Shown piece after piece: positions 1-9,891 of a stretch of DNA of 64,000 nucleotides. The translations under genes and the position numbers were made by a program. The notes under the pieces were generated by a model. That model worked only from the letters and a program-made list of their open reading frames with translations, made no database searches and had not been told where the DNA came from. Origin of the DNA: Bacillota bacterium (GTDB taxonomy: Bacteria > Bacillota > Clostridia > Peptostreptococcales > Anaerovoracaceae); assembly GCA_019420525.1 (NCBI GenBank), contig JAHZHA010000027.1, forward strand, positions 38,782-102,781, written 5' to 3'. The stretch's first letter is position 1. Every line of letters starts with the position of its first letter.

Positions 1-2050
1 CCAATAGTGGAAGAACCGCCGTTCCATACTGACTGATCGTCCGGACAAAGCTGAAAGAATGAGCCGTATCCAGGGCAGTATATATTTCTTCGCGCCACTG
101 GCTGTCTCCCAGTCGTTTCCAGGCTATCGCCGAAAGGATGTGAAGGTGTATACTGTCGATATACCTGGCGCAGATTCTGCAGTAATTTCTCAGCGGTGAC
201 AATGTAATCAGCGCCTGCTCCTCCTCGCCCTGAACGAGTTCCACCATGGCTTGTGTAAAATACTGATATCGTTTCATCACTCTCAAACGCTGCGGATTTC
301 CAGGAGCCTTCTCTCTGTACCAGCTGTCTGCTGCCGCATCCTTACCTGTGAGCAGGTCAATCCTGCACAGCATGGCATCGATATTTCCTAAAAAACGACG
401 ATATCCTTCCTTTTCAAAACGCTGCCTGAGATCCATCAGGCTTTTTCTCGCATCAGACGCCCTGCCCAGATCCGCCTGCATCCGCACCAGCAGTCCTGTA
501 GCGGCGAATTCGATGTCCGGAGAACCTTCTCTGCGTATACGATCCATTTTCTGCAGCAGATCCATAATCCTGTCGCGTATGTCTTCACCTTTTTCAAATT
601 TACTTTCTGCCACTGCACAATCAGCCAGACACACACCGTCCTTTCCCAGAACCATCTCCACCGGAAGACGCAGTGTTTTATAAAGCAGATCGTCTTTTCG
701 GCTCCAGGGAGAAAAATCCTTGCCTCCGTTCATGAGACTAGGCAGGGTACTGGTGACGGACATGGGGGAAACACTGATCTCTTTACGGATCAGCATTCCA
801 CACACTTTTGGAAACAGCTCCACAGCGCTCTCAACACTGCGCTGAGGCAATGCAATATCAAGCCATACCAGACGACTTTTCGCTTCGCGCACATCACTGT
901 CAAAAGGTGTCCTGCTCTGTATAAATTTTTTCAGCGACCGGTACCAACGTTCTGATCCTTCATAATCCATACAGATAGCACACAGCATACTCATCCCCTG
1001 CATCAGCGCAGGAGATGCCAGAATCTCTTTTTCCGGCAGAGCACGATAATACGGCTCCATTTCATCGTAATAACCCATTCCGGGATGAATCTCGGCATTT
1101 TTCACCAGAAGTTCCGAGATTTTGGTATAAGCTCCAATTCTGGAATAACACGCCAGCGCATTTCCGTAATCTTCCTTCAGTTCATAGTACAGTCCTCCTC
1201 TGTTGTACAGATCGCGTTTCTGCTCTTCGCTGTACTCCTGCTCCATTTTCCAAAGAAGAAAGTCACGGAACAGCGGCCGGAAAGAATAGCTGTTCATTCG
1301 TTTCCGGACAAACATTGTCGTATCCCTCTGCAGGCGGTCCAGAACTTTGCCTGCCCGGCTGTTTCCGCTTATAATCCTGACCAGTTCCGAATCAAACTGC
1401 TCGAAAGGAGCAAGATCCAGAAGCATCCTGCGGTTAGAAAGAGAAAAACGCCTGTATACCATCTCCTCGAAATACAGAAAAATCTCCCGACGCACCTGAT
1501 CTTTCGTCACCTCATTATAAGGTTCTCCTTTTTTCATATGATTCGCCAGAATACTCAGCGCCAGAGGATATCCTTTCGTGTCTTCCAAAACGGATGTCAG
1601 GACAACATCAGAAACACAGATACCGTATTCTGAAAACAGGCGACTTACGCTTTCCCGATCCAGCGCAAGATCCCTCTCTCTGAAAACAGTCATCGCACCG
1701 GTGGTTTGAAAAGGAATCAGCCAGCCCGGAACCTCTCCCCGGCTGAGAAATACGAAACGCCTCTGCGGATTTTCGCGGATCATTTTGCAGAGTATCTGCT
1801 GATCCTCTTCATCTGTAAGATACTGGAGATTATCTACAATCAGAGTCTTCCACTTGCCTGGCGAAGCCGGGAGAAGAAATCCGGAATCATCTGCCTGAAT
1901 TATATATGTATATCTTCCCGACAGCAGGAAACGGGTTACCGTCGTTTTTCCAAAACCGCAGGGAGCACTGAACATCAGGACGCGTCCACCCTTCAGAGCA
2001 TCTTCGATCCGTTCTTTCAGTCCCTGTTTCAGAACTGTTTTTTTTCCCAT
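1..2050 (-). CDS. MalT/LuxR-like STAND ATPase regulator (3' end outside window)
   Basis: The reading frame stays open to the window edge. It starts at an ATG behind AGGAGGCG and encodes about 680 visible residues. Seen: a Walker A-like motif APCGFGKTT (residues 29-37), a Walker B-like strand LIVDNLQYL (about 70-78), then a long helical region rich in Leu, Arg and Tyr. This is the order of MalT-type regulators: P-loop ATPase, winged helix, TPR-like sensor and a C-terminal LuxR helix-turn-helix. The helix-turn-helix would lie beyond position 1 and is not seen, so the regulator call is family inference. It lies 79 bases downstream of the glycosyltransferase gene on the same strand and could act on the envelope operon, though that is only positional. 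A large NACHT-like ATPase is the alternative. Confidence 0.72.
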   Translation of the reverse strand, partial: MGKKTVLKQGLKERIEDALKGGRVLMFSAPCGFGKTTVTRFLLSGRYTYIIQADDSGFLLPASPGKWKTLIVDNLQYLTDEEDQQILCKMIRENPQRRFVFLSRGEVPGWLIPFQTTGAMTVFRERDLALDRESVSRLFSEYGICVSDVVLTSVLEDTKGYPLALSILANHMKKGEPYNEVTKDQVRREIFLYFEEMVYRRFSLSNRRMLLDLAPFEQFDSELVRIISGNSRAGKVLDRLQRDTTMFVRKRMNSYSFRPLFRDFLLWKMEQEYSEEQKRDLYNRGGLYYELKEDYGNALACYSRIGAYTKISELLVKNAEIHPGMGYYDEMEPYYRALPEKEILASPALMQGMSMLCAICMDYEGSERWYRSLKKFIQSRTPFDSDVREAKSRLVWLDIALPQRSVESAVELFPKVCGMLIRKEISVSPMSVTSTLPSLMNGGKDFSPWSRKDDLLYKTLRLPVEMVLGKDGVCLADCAVAESKFEKGEDIRDRIMDLLQKMDRIRREGSPDIEFAATGLLVRMQADLGRASDARKSLMDLRQRFEKEGYRRFLGNIDAMLCRIDLLTGKDAAADSWYREKAPGNPQRLRVMKRYQYFTQAMVELVQGEEEQALITLSPLRNYCRICARYIDSIHLHILSAIAWKRLGDSQWREEIYTALDTAHSFSFVRTISQYGTAVLPLL

Positions 2051-2129
2051 TCGTTCGCCTCCTCTGTCGATTTTAGCACAGTTTGTTTGAAAATGTGCAA
2101 CGACATGCTGTACTTTCCCCGATTTTCGA

Positions 2130-3536
2130 TCACCTGATATTTATCTTTTCCCGGCGGATTTTCCCCCAGGAATACTTCTTTTTTCGGTACCCTATCAGAG
2201 AAGTGGCCCGTACCCAGGATAGAATGAAACGCAGACAGGACACTTCCAATGCGCACAGTCCCACAGCTTTCAGGATATCCCCCGGAGTCAGTTTCAGATC
2301 CACAGTCTGAATACGGGCGAAAAAGGCGGTCAGAGATAATACAGCGGAATAAATCACATAAATCGCAAAGAAAAGGACCATGAAAGGTACATTGATCAAG
2401 TCAATAGCAAAAGCCAGTATGACGGTCATAATCCCAAACAATTCAATGTAGGGTGAAAGCAGCTCGTACAACAGAAAATAGAGATAAGAGATTAAACCGA
2501 CCAATCCGTATTTTCGGTTTGCCAAAATCTGCCTGTGACGGCTCATAGATTCAAACAGGCCGATATGCCAGCGCCGACGCTGTTTGCACAGATCTTTCAG
2601 CGTTTCAGGCGCCTGCGTCCAGCAAACGGCATCCGTAGCATACCGAATCCGATAAGGAATATCGTGTTGGCGGCAAAAAACATGAAGTTTGACCACCAAT
2701 TCCATATCTTCTCCTACCGTAGTGGGATCATATCCTCCTGCAGAAATCACTAAACTCTTTTTAAACAGACCGAAAGCTCCGGAAATAATGATACTTCCGT
2801 TGAAACGGTCGAACAGAATTCTCGCTGCAAGAAAAGAACGATCATACTCCAATACTTGCATACATGGAATAATTTTTTTTGGCATATGGTAGGAGATGAC
2901 ACGCCCGTTCCGTATCTCAGCGCCGTTACATGGACGCACAGCTCCACCTACTGCTACTACAGATCCGTCTTCTAGGACCGGTCTTACAATTTTTTCCATA
3001 GAATCGTGTTGCAGAACGGAATCCGCATCCATACATACAAAATATGGAAACCTTGAAATATTGATTCCCATATTCAGAGCGTCCGCCTTACCACCATTTT
3101 TCTTGCATACGAGAGTTATAGGGACCTTAAACTCCTGAGTCTCGAAAACTGCATGTTCTTGCTGGCATGAAATCATTCTTCGAATCGGTCTTGCCAGCTG
3201 TCGCATATGAAAAGTATCCTGAATCAGCTGGGCTGTGCTGTCTGTTGAACCATCGTCCACAATGACGATCTCATACAGATGGTAGTCTAAACTCAACAGG
3301 GAGCGAATGGTGGAAATAATTGTAACTTCTTCATTATACGCAGGAACAATTATCGTCACTGGCACATAATACTCCTGCGGAAGTTCACTTTTCAGCATGT
3401 TCCGCTGCTTGAGGCGATACAGCGTCGAAGATCCCACCGTCACGGCCAGAAACAGAAAGGTAGCATAACCCACCATATACAGAACGAAAAATATTCCGAC
3501 ATAATTGAAAAATTCTTTCAAAAAGTCCATCGTCAT
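2130..3536 (-). CDS. Membrane glycosyltransferase, family 2 (processive type)
   Basis: A 468-residue membrane protein with an N-terminal membrane segment (about 12-35), a cytosolic GT2 domain and hydrophobic segments near the C-terminus. Catalytic signatures are complete: DDGS at 94-97, DAD at 170-172, GED at 275-277 and QRRRW at 319-323. This set is typical of processive synthases such as BcsA, PgaC and HasA, which join UDP-sugars and often export the chain. No PilZ domain is visible, so direct c-di-GMP binding is not supported. It is the last gene of the VTC-DUF4956-CotH-GH-HEAT-GT2 operon, and its ATG overlaps the stop of the HEAT gene (ATGA). The sugar polymer cannot be told from sequence. 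Confidence 0.9.
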   Translation of the reverse strand: MTMDFLKEFFNYVGIFFVLYMVGYATFLFLAVTVGSSTLYRLKQRNMLKSELPQEYYVPVTIIVPAYNEEVTIISTIRSLLSLDYHLYEIVIVDDGSTDSTAQLIQDTFHMRQLARPIRRMISCQQEHAVFETQEFKVPITLVCKKNGGKADALNMGINISRFPYFVCMDADSVLQHDSMEKIVRPVLEDGSVVAVGGAVRPCNGAEIRNGRVISYHMPKKIIPCMQVLEYDRSFLAARILFDRFNGSIIISGAFGLFKKSLVISAGGYDPTTVGEDMELVVKLHVFCRQHDIPYRIRYATDAVCWTQAPETLKDLCKQRRRWHIGLFESMSRHRQILANRKYGLVGLISYLYFLLYELLSPYIELFGIMTVILAFAIDLINVPFMVLFFAIYVIYSAVLSLTAFFARIQTVDLKLTPGDILKAVGLCALEVSCLRFILSWVRATSLIGYRKKKYSWGKIRREKINIR

Positions 3537-4654
3537 CTTACATTACCTTCTTTCTGCAGCTTTCCGGATTCAATCTGATATTCCAGAATTTCCCTGGCAT
3601 AGCGGTCTTCTCCTTCAATGATGTCTGTTAGGTCCTCACTACTCACATGTTGGGCCTCCAGACTGGCCGCGGCAGCGCAACGTACATACCAGTTGACACT
3701 GCAAAGGGCCGTTTTCAGCACTTCTATCGTCCTCGGATCCCGGTAAGCTGCCAGTGACGAAACACTCACTGTAACGTATTCCCATCGAACGGGATCATCA
3801 TCTTCAGCGAATTCCAAAAGGAGATCGAACGCCGGAGGATAACGATAGCGTCCGAAATAACGGATGGCAGCCAGAATAACCTCCTTATCCGCCTCATTTT
3901 CTTTCAGCAGACTCAGCATCTCCCTGGTATAGTCACCGCTCTGGAAACGGATATAATTCAGCAGAGCCAACTGAGTGCGGGGTGTAAACTTTCTGAGATT
4001 CTCCCAGATCAGAGTGATGAGCCGGCTGTGATCGCCCTGGTAATCCAAAAGCGTTTCTGTCAGGATTTTTTCGTGGAAAAAGACGGAATTCTGATCCTGA
4101 ATCTTCAGTGCAAGGATGATATCTTTCTCGTTTCCGAAAGTACACAGAGCCTTCAGCACATTGACGCTGCAGTACAAATTGTCTTTTTCCATATAACCCA
4201 GCATCACTTCCTGCAGATTCCTTGCCGACAGATGTTCCGGCAGAATGTGTCTGGACAAGAAGAAAGAAAAATAGGCGGCCTGTGTATTTTCCTTATTCCG
4301 GTAGAAGCCGGCCAGCTGAAGGATGCATGGCTGCAGCTGGATTATATAATCCCGGACCGTACGACTTTTTTCTTCCCCGCTGTTTTCCGAAGAAAGTTCC
4401 TGCAGCATCCGGTCAAAGGCGATCAGATTCTTTATGTGTCGTAATTTTTTATGAAGATCGTAAAGATATACTTCGTCGATTTTTTCTCCCCGGCATATAT
4501 GCCTCAGCTGAATTTCCGCATTTTCACGGTATTTCCGCTGCCTCCTCTGCATGCGGGGTTCGCTGCCTTTCAGCAGAAGTGCGTATGCGACATTGAACAG
4601 AATCATGCTGACGCAGACAATTCCGTAGAAATATATCACTATTTCAACTCTCAT
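3533..4654 (-). CDS. Membrane-anchored HEAT-repeat protein
   Basis: A 373-residue protein with one N-terminal membrane segment (about 5-27), a basic, charged linker, then helical repeats. The repeats are clearest near the C-terminus, where a repeat reads VNWYVRCAAAASLE. HEAT repeats usually serve as protein-binding scaffolds. The position directly before the glycosyltransferase, with a 4-base overlap, suggests it assembles or regulates the synthase at the membrane; that is inference. The start follows a GGGGAGG site. No catalytic motif is visible. Similar HEAT-GT2 pairs occur in clostridial envelope clusters. Confidence 0.75.
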   Translation of the reverse strand: MRVEIVIYFYGIVCVSMILFNVAYALLLKGSEPRMQRRQRKYRENAEIQLRHICRGEKIDEVYLYDLHKKLRHIKNLIAFDRMLQELSSENSGEEKSRTVRDYIIQLQPCILQLAGFYRNKENTQAAYFSFFLSRHILPEHLSARNLQEVMLGYMEKDNLYCSVNVLKALCTFGNEKDIILALKIQDQNSVFFHEKILTETLLDYQGDHSRLITLIWENLRKFTPRTQLALLNYIRFQSGDYTREMLSLLKENEADKEVILAAIRYFGRYRYPPAFDLLLEFAEDDDPVRWEYVTVSVSSLAAYRDPRTIEVLKTALCSVNWYVRCAAAASLEAQHVSSEDLTDIIEGEDRYAREILEYQIESGKLQKEGNVR

Positions 4655-4690
4655 GAAAAGCCTCCCCGCTTACGGCCGCCGAACTCTGCT

Positions 4691-6940
4691 TTATTTCAGA
4701 CTGTTCCAGTAATCCCTGAGGATATAGTAGGACTCCTTCAGACGCTCATGATAAGTGACATTCTTTCCCCAGCCTTCCAGTCTGAAAAAAGACATCCTGA
4801 CAGTCTCATCCTTTTCTGCTTCTGCAACTGCTCCCGCATATATCCTGTCGATTTCCAGATTCTCGATTCCGTAATTCTCATAGTAATCGTCATGAATCAT
4901 CATCTCCGACGGATTCGAGAAATTCAACAGCTGCCACGGAATCCGGATCTCCGCGCCGTCTTCTGTAAAGCAGTAATCAGCAAGGGAATCGAATTCCGGC
5001 GATTCGGGATTGGCATTTCCGTAGCGTAGTTTCCCCGTCTCGTAACTCTCGCCGGTCACGACATTTTTGTCGGTCTTAGGGACAATCCCTCCTAGTTTTA
5101 ACGCCAGATTAATATTCACGAAAACGGGGCTGTCTTTTGCCGGCGGATTGACAAAGGGATCCTCTAAATAATATGATTGCCAGTAGATCTCTTTCAGCAC
5201 CTCATAGCGCTCCTGCACCTGTACCCGGCTGTTTTCTCTGCCGCTGACGGTTATGACAAAGTCGCAGGCGCGGTCAAAGCGGATGCTGTAATTTTCACAC
5301 AGCTTACTTCCCGACTCCGGTGTCGTGTCCAGCGGGATATAGAGAGTCTCCTTCTCCGGATCGAAGCCCTCCGCGTAAAAATACAGAAATTTTTCATCGT
5401 ACTTCATGGAGAGCTTCAGCGTCCCCTCCTGCCAGACGAGATCGCTTTTCTTCCACTCCGACGGATCGCCGTCCACATAACATACGCTCTCTTCCTCCCC
5501 GGGATCGAAGGTCAGTAGACCAAAAAACTGCTCATTCGTCTGATAATCGCTCCAGTAAGGTGTCTTCGTCAAATCTATTGCATGAAGCGTGTTCCAGGTC
5601 CGTTTAAACCACTCGTCCTGCCAGGAAAACAGACAGCTGCCGGCGTTCATGATGTCCTGGTAACACTCGACGAGATACGTTCCCTGTTCTTCTTCCGAGA
5701 CAAATCCCTGGCTGCGTCCGGTGTTTTCATCGGTCTGCGCTCTTCCCCTTCCCGTCGTAACTCCATACTCAGAGATCACGACCGGAATATTGTGAAAATT
5801 GTTGATCGCTTTCAGATAAGCATAATACGTGTTGTATCTGCCGTTTTCGTCGTAATAATCCTCTTCTGTTAGATATTCGTGGACATTCGGTGCGTTCAGT
5901 AGGGAAACCCGATAATTTGTAGCTGCTGCCTGATTTTGACCGAAAATACGGTTCAGCTCCTCGTCGCTGTAAGCCAGGGCCTTACGCTCCGTCTGCAGAT
6001 AATCCGGATAATATGCATAGATATGGTAAGATGCGAAATACCCGGACTCGAATTTTTCCGTAGGACGGATATGCTCCACGTTGACCGCCGCATTTTTATA
6101 GCGGTGAGAAGTAGTCACCAGCGAATAGGAAAAGGGATCTGTCGTGGGCCAGTTGGAAAAGGCGATCATCCGCTGTTCCCCGTATCGCTGACTCTCATAG
6201 GCGATCAGGGTATCTCCCAGCTGCGCCAGAACCGTCTCAAAGGGAGTGGCGTCAGCCGACGTTTCCATATAGTCTCCCTGCCAGGAAGTCTTGTCGTAAT
6301 GATTCTGATTCGTGTAAGTCACGAGGCTCGCTTCCCACTCTACTCCCAGGATGTAGCCCAGAACCCACCGGGATACGTCGTGACGGTAAAATCCCGATCC
6401 GTCTCCGTCGCGGCCCAGGAGAAACTTCTTTCCGTGGATAATGTCGATGATCGTCTTGCCGTCCTCGGTCATCTCCGGCAGAATTCCGTCATCATACGCG
6501 TCTTTATGAGAATTGTGGGAATAGTCGTCCACCCAGAGTCCGTGAATGAGCCACAGAGGCTCTTTTCCCTCTTCTTCCCGCTGCGTGTTGTATTCGTAAA
6601 AAGCGTTGTAAAAATCGTCGTGGTGAATCGTGTAGATCCGGATGGTATTTGCTCCCAGTTCCTGGATCATTCCGAACCAGCGAAGGTAAGTCTCCTTGTC
6701 GATGGCAAAGTCAGTAGCCCACTCTCCCGGCATGCCGGCTCCCAGATCGACGCCTCTGATTTCGAAAGGCTCGTAGCTTCCGTCTCGTTCCATGTAGATG
6801 GTGTCGCTGTCAGTCTTCATAAAGGCAGTCACCTGACCGCCGGATAAAAAAGCCGGATAGATACCCAGAGCGTAATACGCATACCAGACTGCGGCCGCCA
6901 TCAGCACCGCCAGGCTGACGCCGATGATAAATTTTTTCAT
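4691..6940 (-). CDS. Secreted or membrane-anchored glycoside hydrolase-like protein (TIM-barrel type)
   Basis: A 749-residue protein with an N-terminal hydrophobic segment (about 4-27) that anchors or exports it. The next region (about 60-480) looks like a GH2/GH5-type TIM barrel: RGVDLGAG, then ELGANTIRIYTIH, then VVISEYGV with a Glu in the place of the catalytic nucleophile, followed by FSWQDEW. The C-terminal third is beta-rich and may bind carbohydrate or the wall. In polysaccharide operons such hydrolases trim or release the growing polymer, a role like that of BcsZ. It lies between the CotH and HEAT genes with short spacers. No GH family can be fixed without a profile search. Confidence 0.72.
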   Translation of the reverse strand: MKKFIIGVSLAVLMAAAVWYAYYALGIYPAFLSGGQVTAFMKTDSDTIYMERDGSYEPFEIRGVDLGAGMPGEWATDFAIDKETYLRWFGMIQELGANTIRIYTIHHDDFYNAFYEYNTQREEEGKEPLWLIHGLWVDDYSHNSHKDAYDDGILPEMTEDGKTIIDIIHGKKFLLGRDGDGSGFYRHDVSRWVLGYILGVEWEASLVTYTNQNHYDKTSWQGDYMETSADATPFETVLAQLGDTLIAYESQRYGEQRMIAFSNWPTTDPFSYSLVTTSHRYKNAAVNVEHIRPTEKFESGYFASYHIYAYYPDYLQTERKALAYSDEELNRIFGQNQAAATNYRVSLLNAPNVHEYLTEEDYYDENGRYNTYYAYLKAINNFHNIPVVISEYGVTTGRGRAQTDENTGRSQGFVSEEEQGTYLVECYQDIMNAGSCLFSWQDEWFKRTWNTLHAIDLTKTPYWSDYQTNEQFFGLLTFDPGEEESVCYVDGDPSEWKKSDLVWQEGTLKLSMKYDEKFLYFYAEGFDPEKETLYIPLDTTPESGSKLCENYSIRFDRACDFVITVSGRENSRVQVQERYEVLKEIYWQSYYLEDPFVNPPAKDSPVFVNINLALKLGGIVPKTDKNVVTGESYETGKLRYGNANPESPEFDSLADYCFTEDGAEIRIPWQLLNFSNPSEMMIHDDYYENYGIENLEIDRIYAGAVAEAEKDETVRMSFFRLEGWGKNVTYHERLKESYYILRDYWNSLK

Positions 6941-6962
6941 ATCTCAGTCTCCTCCGGATGAA

Positions 6963-8441
6963 TCAGTGATCGTAAACCTTATTACGGGACGGATGACAGT
7001 ACTGGCGCAGGGAATGAATATTATCATCCAGCCAGTCTCCCCGCTCACACAGCCATTCCTTCAGCTGCCGGACAGCCTCATCCTGGCTGTAGACATTGCG
7101 TGAGACGGGTGTCATAGGTTCCCACTGGGTCATAGCTTCCTTCCATTTCTGATTATTGCGCTCCAGAGCCGGACCGAGAAATTCCAGAGTCTCGTCGATA
7201 TAACTCATCAGGTATTCTTCCGACAGCACCGTGCTGCGCAGCTCTTCGTAGCGCTTCAGGATCCGCTCCACGAAATTCTCCGATTTACAGAGCATAAGAT
7301 ACAGATTTTGATCTACCATTACAAAGTCGTACGGAGGCAGCGGATCGTCGGGATAATTGTCGCAGGAATTATTGAAGTCCCAGACTGCCATTTTATATTT
7401 TCCGGACATATCCTTGTAGATATAAGTGGAATACCGGCCGGCGTCCGCATTGATCGAAAATTCGTTGATCAGAAAGTAATCGACAAAACTTTCTACGTCG
7501 ATATAATTCCAGTAGCCGTACTCGTCGGTATCGTAATCGTACGAGTAGAGCGCTTTTTCGAATTCGGCGTAATCCAGTTCGATCTCCTGGCGCATCTCCT
7601 CCGTCAGATTGGCGCGCTTCGGATAGCGGATCAGAATATCGGTGCGCAGCGTCAGCATGCGTTCCAGATAGGAGTAGATATCCCGGATGCTTCCCAGATT
7701 TTCTTCCGTGGTCCGGTCTCCCCGCAGCAGATAGCCGGAGATTTTCGTATTCTGTTCCGAATCGCTGAGATTGAGCCTGCAGTTTTCCCCGTCTGTAATC
7801 GTTTCGATCATCAGATAGAGGCCTCTGTATTCTCCGTTCAGAATCACCTCGCAGTAGCGCACATTCGGCGCCCACTCCATGATCTCTCCGGAAATGTTAT
7901 ACCACATATAGTTTCTTACGAGAGATTTGTCCAGATAAGGTCCATACAACACCCACTCGTTATGGGCAGACATGCCCATGACCTCGGCGGGGGCATCTTC
8001 CCCTTTTTCGTTCACGAATTTCAGCTGGTAAGGGCTTTTCTCAAAATAGCGCGACGCATGACCTCTGATGCGGATCTCCGTCTCCGTCACTAGAGCGGCC
8101 TGGTCCGAGGGATGATTGTTCCGGTCACTGTTATCGATGACAGAAAGGCTGGCGTTGATGACGTCTCTGCCGTCCGCTGCCAGCGAATTGATCGATTCTC
8201 CGAACGCATCTCGTTGCCCTGTGACCGCCCCTGGGATCTCCTGCCCCCGGGTATCTATGATGACCAGCGGAAGATGTGTACATAGCTCGCTGCCGTCGCA
8301 GTCGCATCCGGAGTCGGGCTGCCGGGCCGTCAGATGCTGATGAACGCGGTTATGTGTTTCCTCACCGCTCAATACGATAAATACCAGAAGGAGAAAAAGC
8401 ATTCCGCAGAGAGCCAGCACAGATGTAACTCGATATTTCAT
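6963..8441 (-). CDS. CotH-like kinase family protein, secreted or membrane-anchored
   Basis: A 492-residue protein with an N-terminal membrane or signal segment (about 5-25) and a CotH-type domain. Family hallmarks are visible: an RGHASRYFEKSPYQLKF stretch, a WVLYGPYLDKSLVRNYM segment, a GEYRGLYLMIE segment, and AVWDFNNSCDN in the place of the metal-binding D-F-N/D motif of these atypical kinases. Bacillus CotH phosphorylates spore coat proteins. Clostridial homologues often sit in envelope polysaccharide clusters, as here, where the target is unknown. It follows the DUF4956 gene and precedes the hydrolase gene by 22 bases. The start has a GAGGTACTTC spacer. Confidence 0.85.
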   Translation of the reverse strand: MKYRVTSVLALCGMLFLLLVFIVLSGEETHNRVHQHLTARQPDSGCDCDGSELCTHLPLVIIDTRGQEIPGAVTGQRDAFGESINSLAADGRDVINASLSVIDNSDRNNHPSDQAALVTETEIRIRGHASRYFEKSPYQLKFVNEKGEDAPAEVMGMSAHNEWVLYGPYLDKSLVRNYMWYNISGEIMEWAPNVRYCEVILNGEYRGLYLMIETITDGENCRLNLSDSEQNTKISGYLLRGDRTTEENLGSIRDIYSYLERMLTLRTDILIRYPKRANLTEEMRQEIELDYAEFEKALYSYDYDTDEYGYWNYIDVESFVDYFLINEFSINADAGRYSTYIYKDMSGKYKMAVWDFNNSCDNYPDDPLPPYDFVMVDQNLYLMLCKSENFVERILKRYEELRSTVLSEEYLMSYIDETLEFLGPALERNNQKWKEAMTQWEPMTPVSRNVYSQDEAVRQLKEWLCERGDWLDDNIHSLRQYCHPSRNKVYDH

Positions 8442-8470
8442 GAAGTACCTCTTTTTCTGGGATAAACAAA

Positions 8471-9163
8471 TCAGCTGCTGATCTCGTCATTCTGCATCAC
8501 AAGATTACAGTATTCGATATTTCCTATATCATAAATAGCATCCGTAATACTTTTTTCTCCAGAGTTCCGCCTGTTTCTGTCCATCTTATTTTTTGCACGC
8601 CGGCTCAGCTCGTAGATAAATTCCACGCTGTCTTCCGTCGTATTTTTTACTCTCAGGGCAGCTTTTCTGTCATAGTACCGGAAGATCAACGCTTCCACTG
8701 TTTCCTCATTCATCCTGACGGTGCGTATGATCAGTAAGAGACGGTCATCGTTTTTAATCCTTCCGAAAATCAGGAAAATCAGAAAAGTAAAAGCGCTCCC
8801 TGTACCCGCCGCCAGAAAATCACCGGCGCCGCAGCATATACCGGCCACAATGGCCCAGAAAATATAGATCGTATCCCGTGAATCCTTAATCGCCGTCCGG
8901 AAGCGAACGATGGACAGAGCACCCACCATTCCCAGCGACAATGCGATATTATTTCCGATAACGATCATGACTGCTGTGGTTATCGTCGTGAGTGCAATCA
9001 GAGAAACGTTGAATTTCTTACTATAAATACTCCCCTCATGAGAAAGCATATAGGACAGATAGATAAAAAACGCGATCACTGTACCTGCCAACATTCTCAG
9101 AATGATAATCCTGGGTTCCAGCTGCCCGCTGTTTTCCAGTAAATCCAACAACATACTTCTCAT
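8471..9163 (-). CDS. DUF4956 four-helix membrane protein
   Basis: About 230 residues from an ATG behind AAGGTG; an earlier in-frame codon would overlap the VTC gene. Several membrane segments are visible (about 25-45, 52-75, 100-125). The family signature GALSIVRFRTAIKDSRD follows the second hydrophobic block. The C-terminal third is soluble and charged. DUF4956 proteins are regularly encoded next to VTC-domain proteins and CotH in Bacillota, but their biochemistry is not established. A role as membrane partner of the VTC protein is inferred from adjacency. Confidence 0.88.
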   Translation of the reverse strand: MRSMLLDLLENSGQLEPRIIILRMLAGTVIAFFIYLSYMLSHEGSIYSKKFNVSLIALTTITTAVMIVIGNNIALSLGMVGALSIVRFRTAIKDSRDTIYIFWAIVAGICCGAGDFLAAGTGSAFTFLIFLIFGRIKNDDRLLLIIRTVRMNEETVEALIFRYYDRKAALRVKNTTEDSVEFIYELSRRAKNKMDRNRRNSGEKSITDAIYDIGNIEYCNLVMQNDEISS

Positions 9164-9179
9164 AATTGACACCTTCTCT

Positions 9180-9875
9180 TTACAAACTAAATTTAAGACT
9201 GGCACTTCTTCCCAGGCAATATTTGCTCACCGACAGCGCTGAACGGTCGGCATCGTTAATCAGAGCTTTTATGTAACTGAGAAGAAAACCGTTGTATTTC
9301 ACTTCCAGAACCCCGTTGAAAGGATCCATCACAGGATACAGATTGAGCTGCGGAGAAAAAAGTTCAAAACAGCACTCGGTAGCCCGGATATCCCTGTCAA
9401 AAGTGATGCGTATCTTATTTTCTCTGGCGACGAAAGCTGTACGCCTGTACTCGATGACTGTCTTGGGCCGGTAGCATTTCCGGTGCATGAGGCCATAGCA
9501 CTCCGCCGCAAAAGGATTGCTGTATCTCAGTAGATTATCGTAACGTCCCGCAGCCATCTCCTCAGCGTCTTTCCGGCTTATGCGCAGAGAACGTTTTTTC
9601 TGATATGCTCCCTCTTTCTGCTTCATTTCCAGCATGGCGAATTCCGAAGCGGGATCATAAATCCGAAGACGGATTTTCCGGCGGAGTTCGATACCGTCTA
9701 ATTTTTCATGATAATCACTGTCGTATAGAGTGTCAAAGTAAAGTGAGCGAATAGAATATCCCTGTGATCCATTGTGTGCATCCTGAATCATTACCTTGCT
9801 CAGCTTTGCCGACAGCCTGTCCATGTCCGCCACTGTCATGAAATATTTTTTCTCCTGCCGATATACCTCGTTCAA
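9180..9875 (-). CDS. VTC-domain (polyphosphate polymerase-like) protein
   Basis: A 231-residue soluble protein from a TTG start behind GGAGGTGTGATCGG. The VTC tunnel-fold signature is seen: an early RQEKKYF, then IRSLYFDT, then ELRRKIRLRIYD, a MLEMKQKEG strand and a late LEVKYNGF strand, all rich in basic and acidic residues as in triphosphate-tunnel enzymes. In yeast Vtc4 this fold makes polyphosphate from ATP. In bacteria the role of the short VTC-DUF4956 pairs is not settled. It is the first gene of the envelope operon, 105 bases after the HPt stop, with a 12-base-pair hairpin in between. Confidence 0.87.
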   Translation of the reverse strand: MNEVYRQEKKYFMTVADMDRLSAKLSKVMIQDAHNGSQGYSIRSLYFDTLYDSDYHEKLDGIELRRKIRLRIYDPASEFAMLEMKQKEGAYQKKRSLRISRKDAEEMAAGRYDNLLRYSNPFAAECYGLMHRKCYRPKTVIEYRRTAFVARENKIRITFDRDIRATECCFELFSPQLNLYPVMDPFNGVLEVKYNGFLLSYIKALINDADRSALSVSKYCLGRSASLKFSL

Positions 9876-9891
9876 CCGATCACACCTCCAA

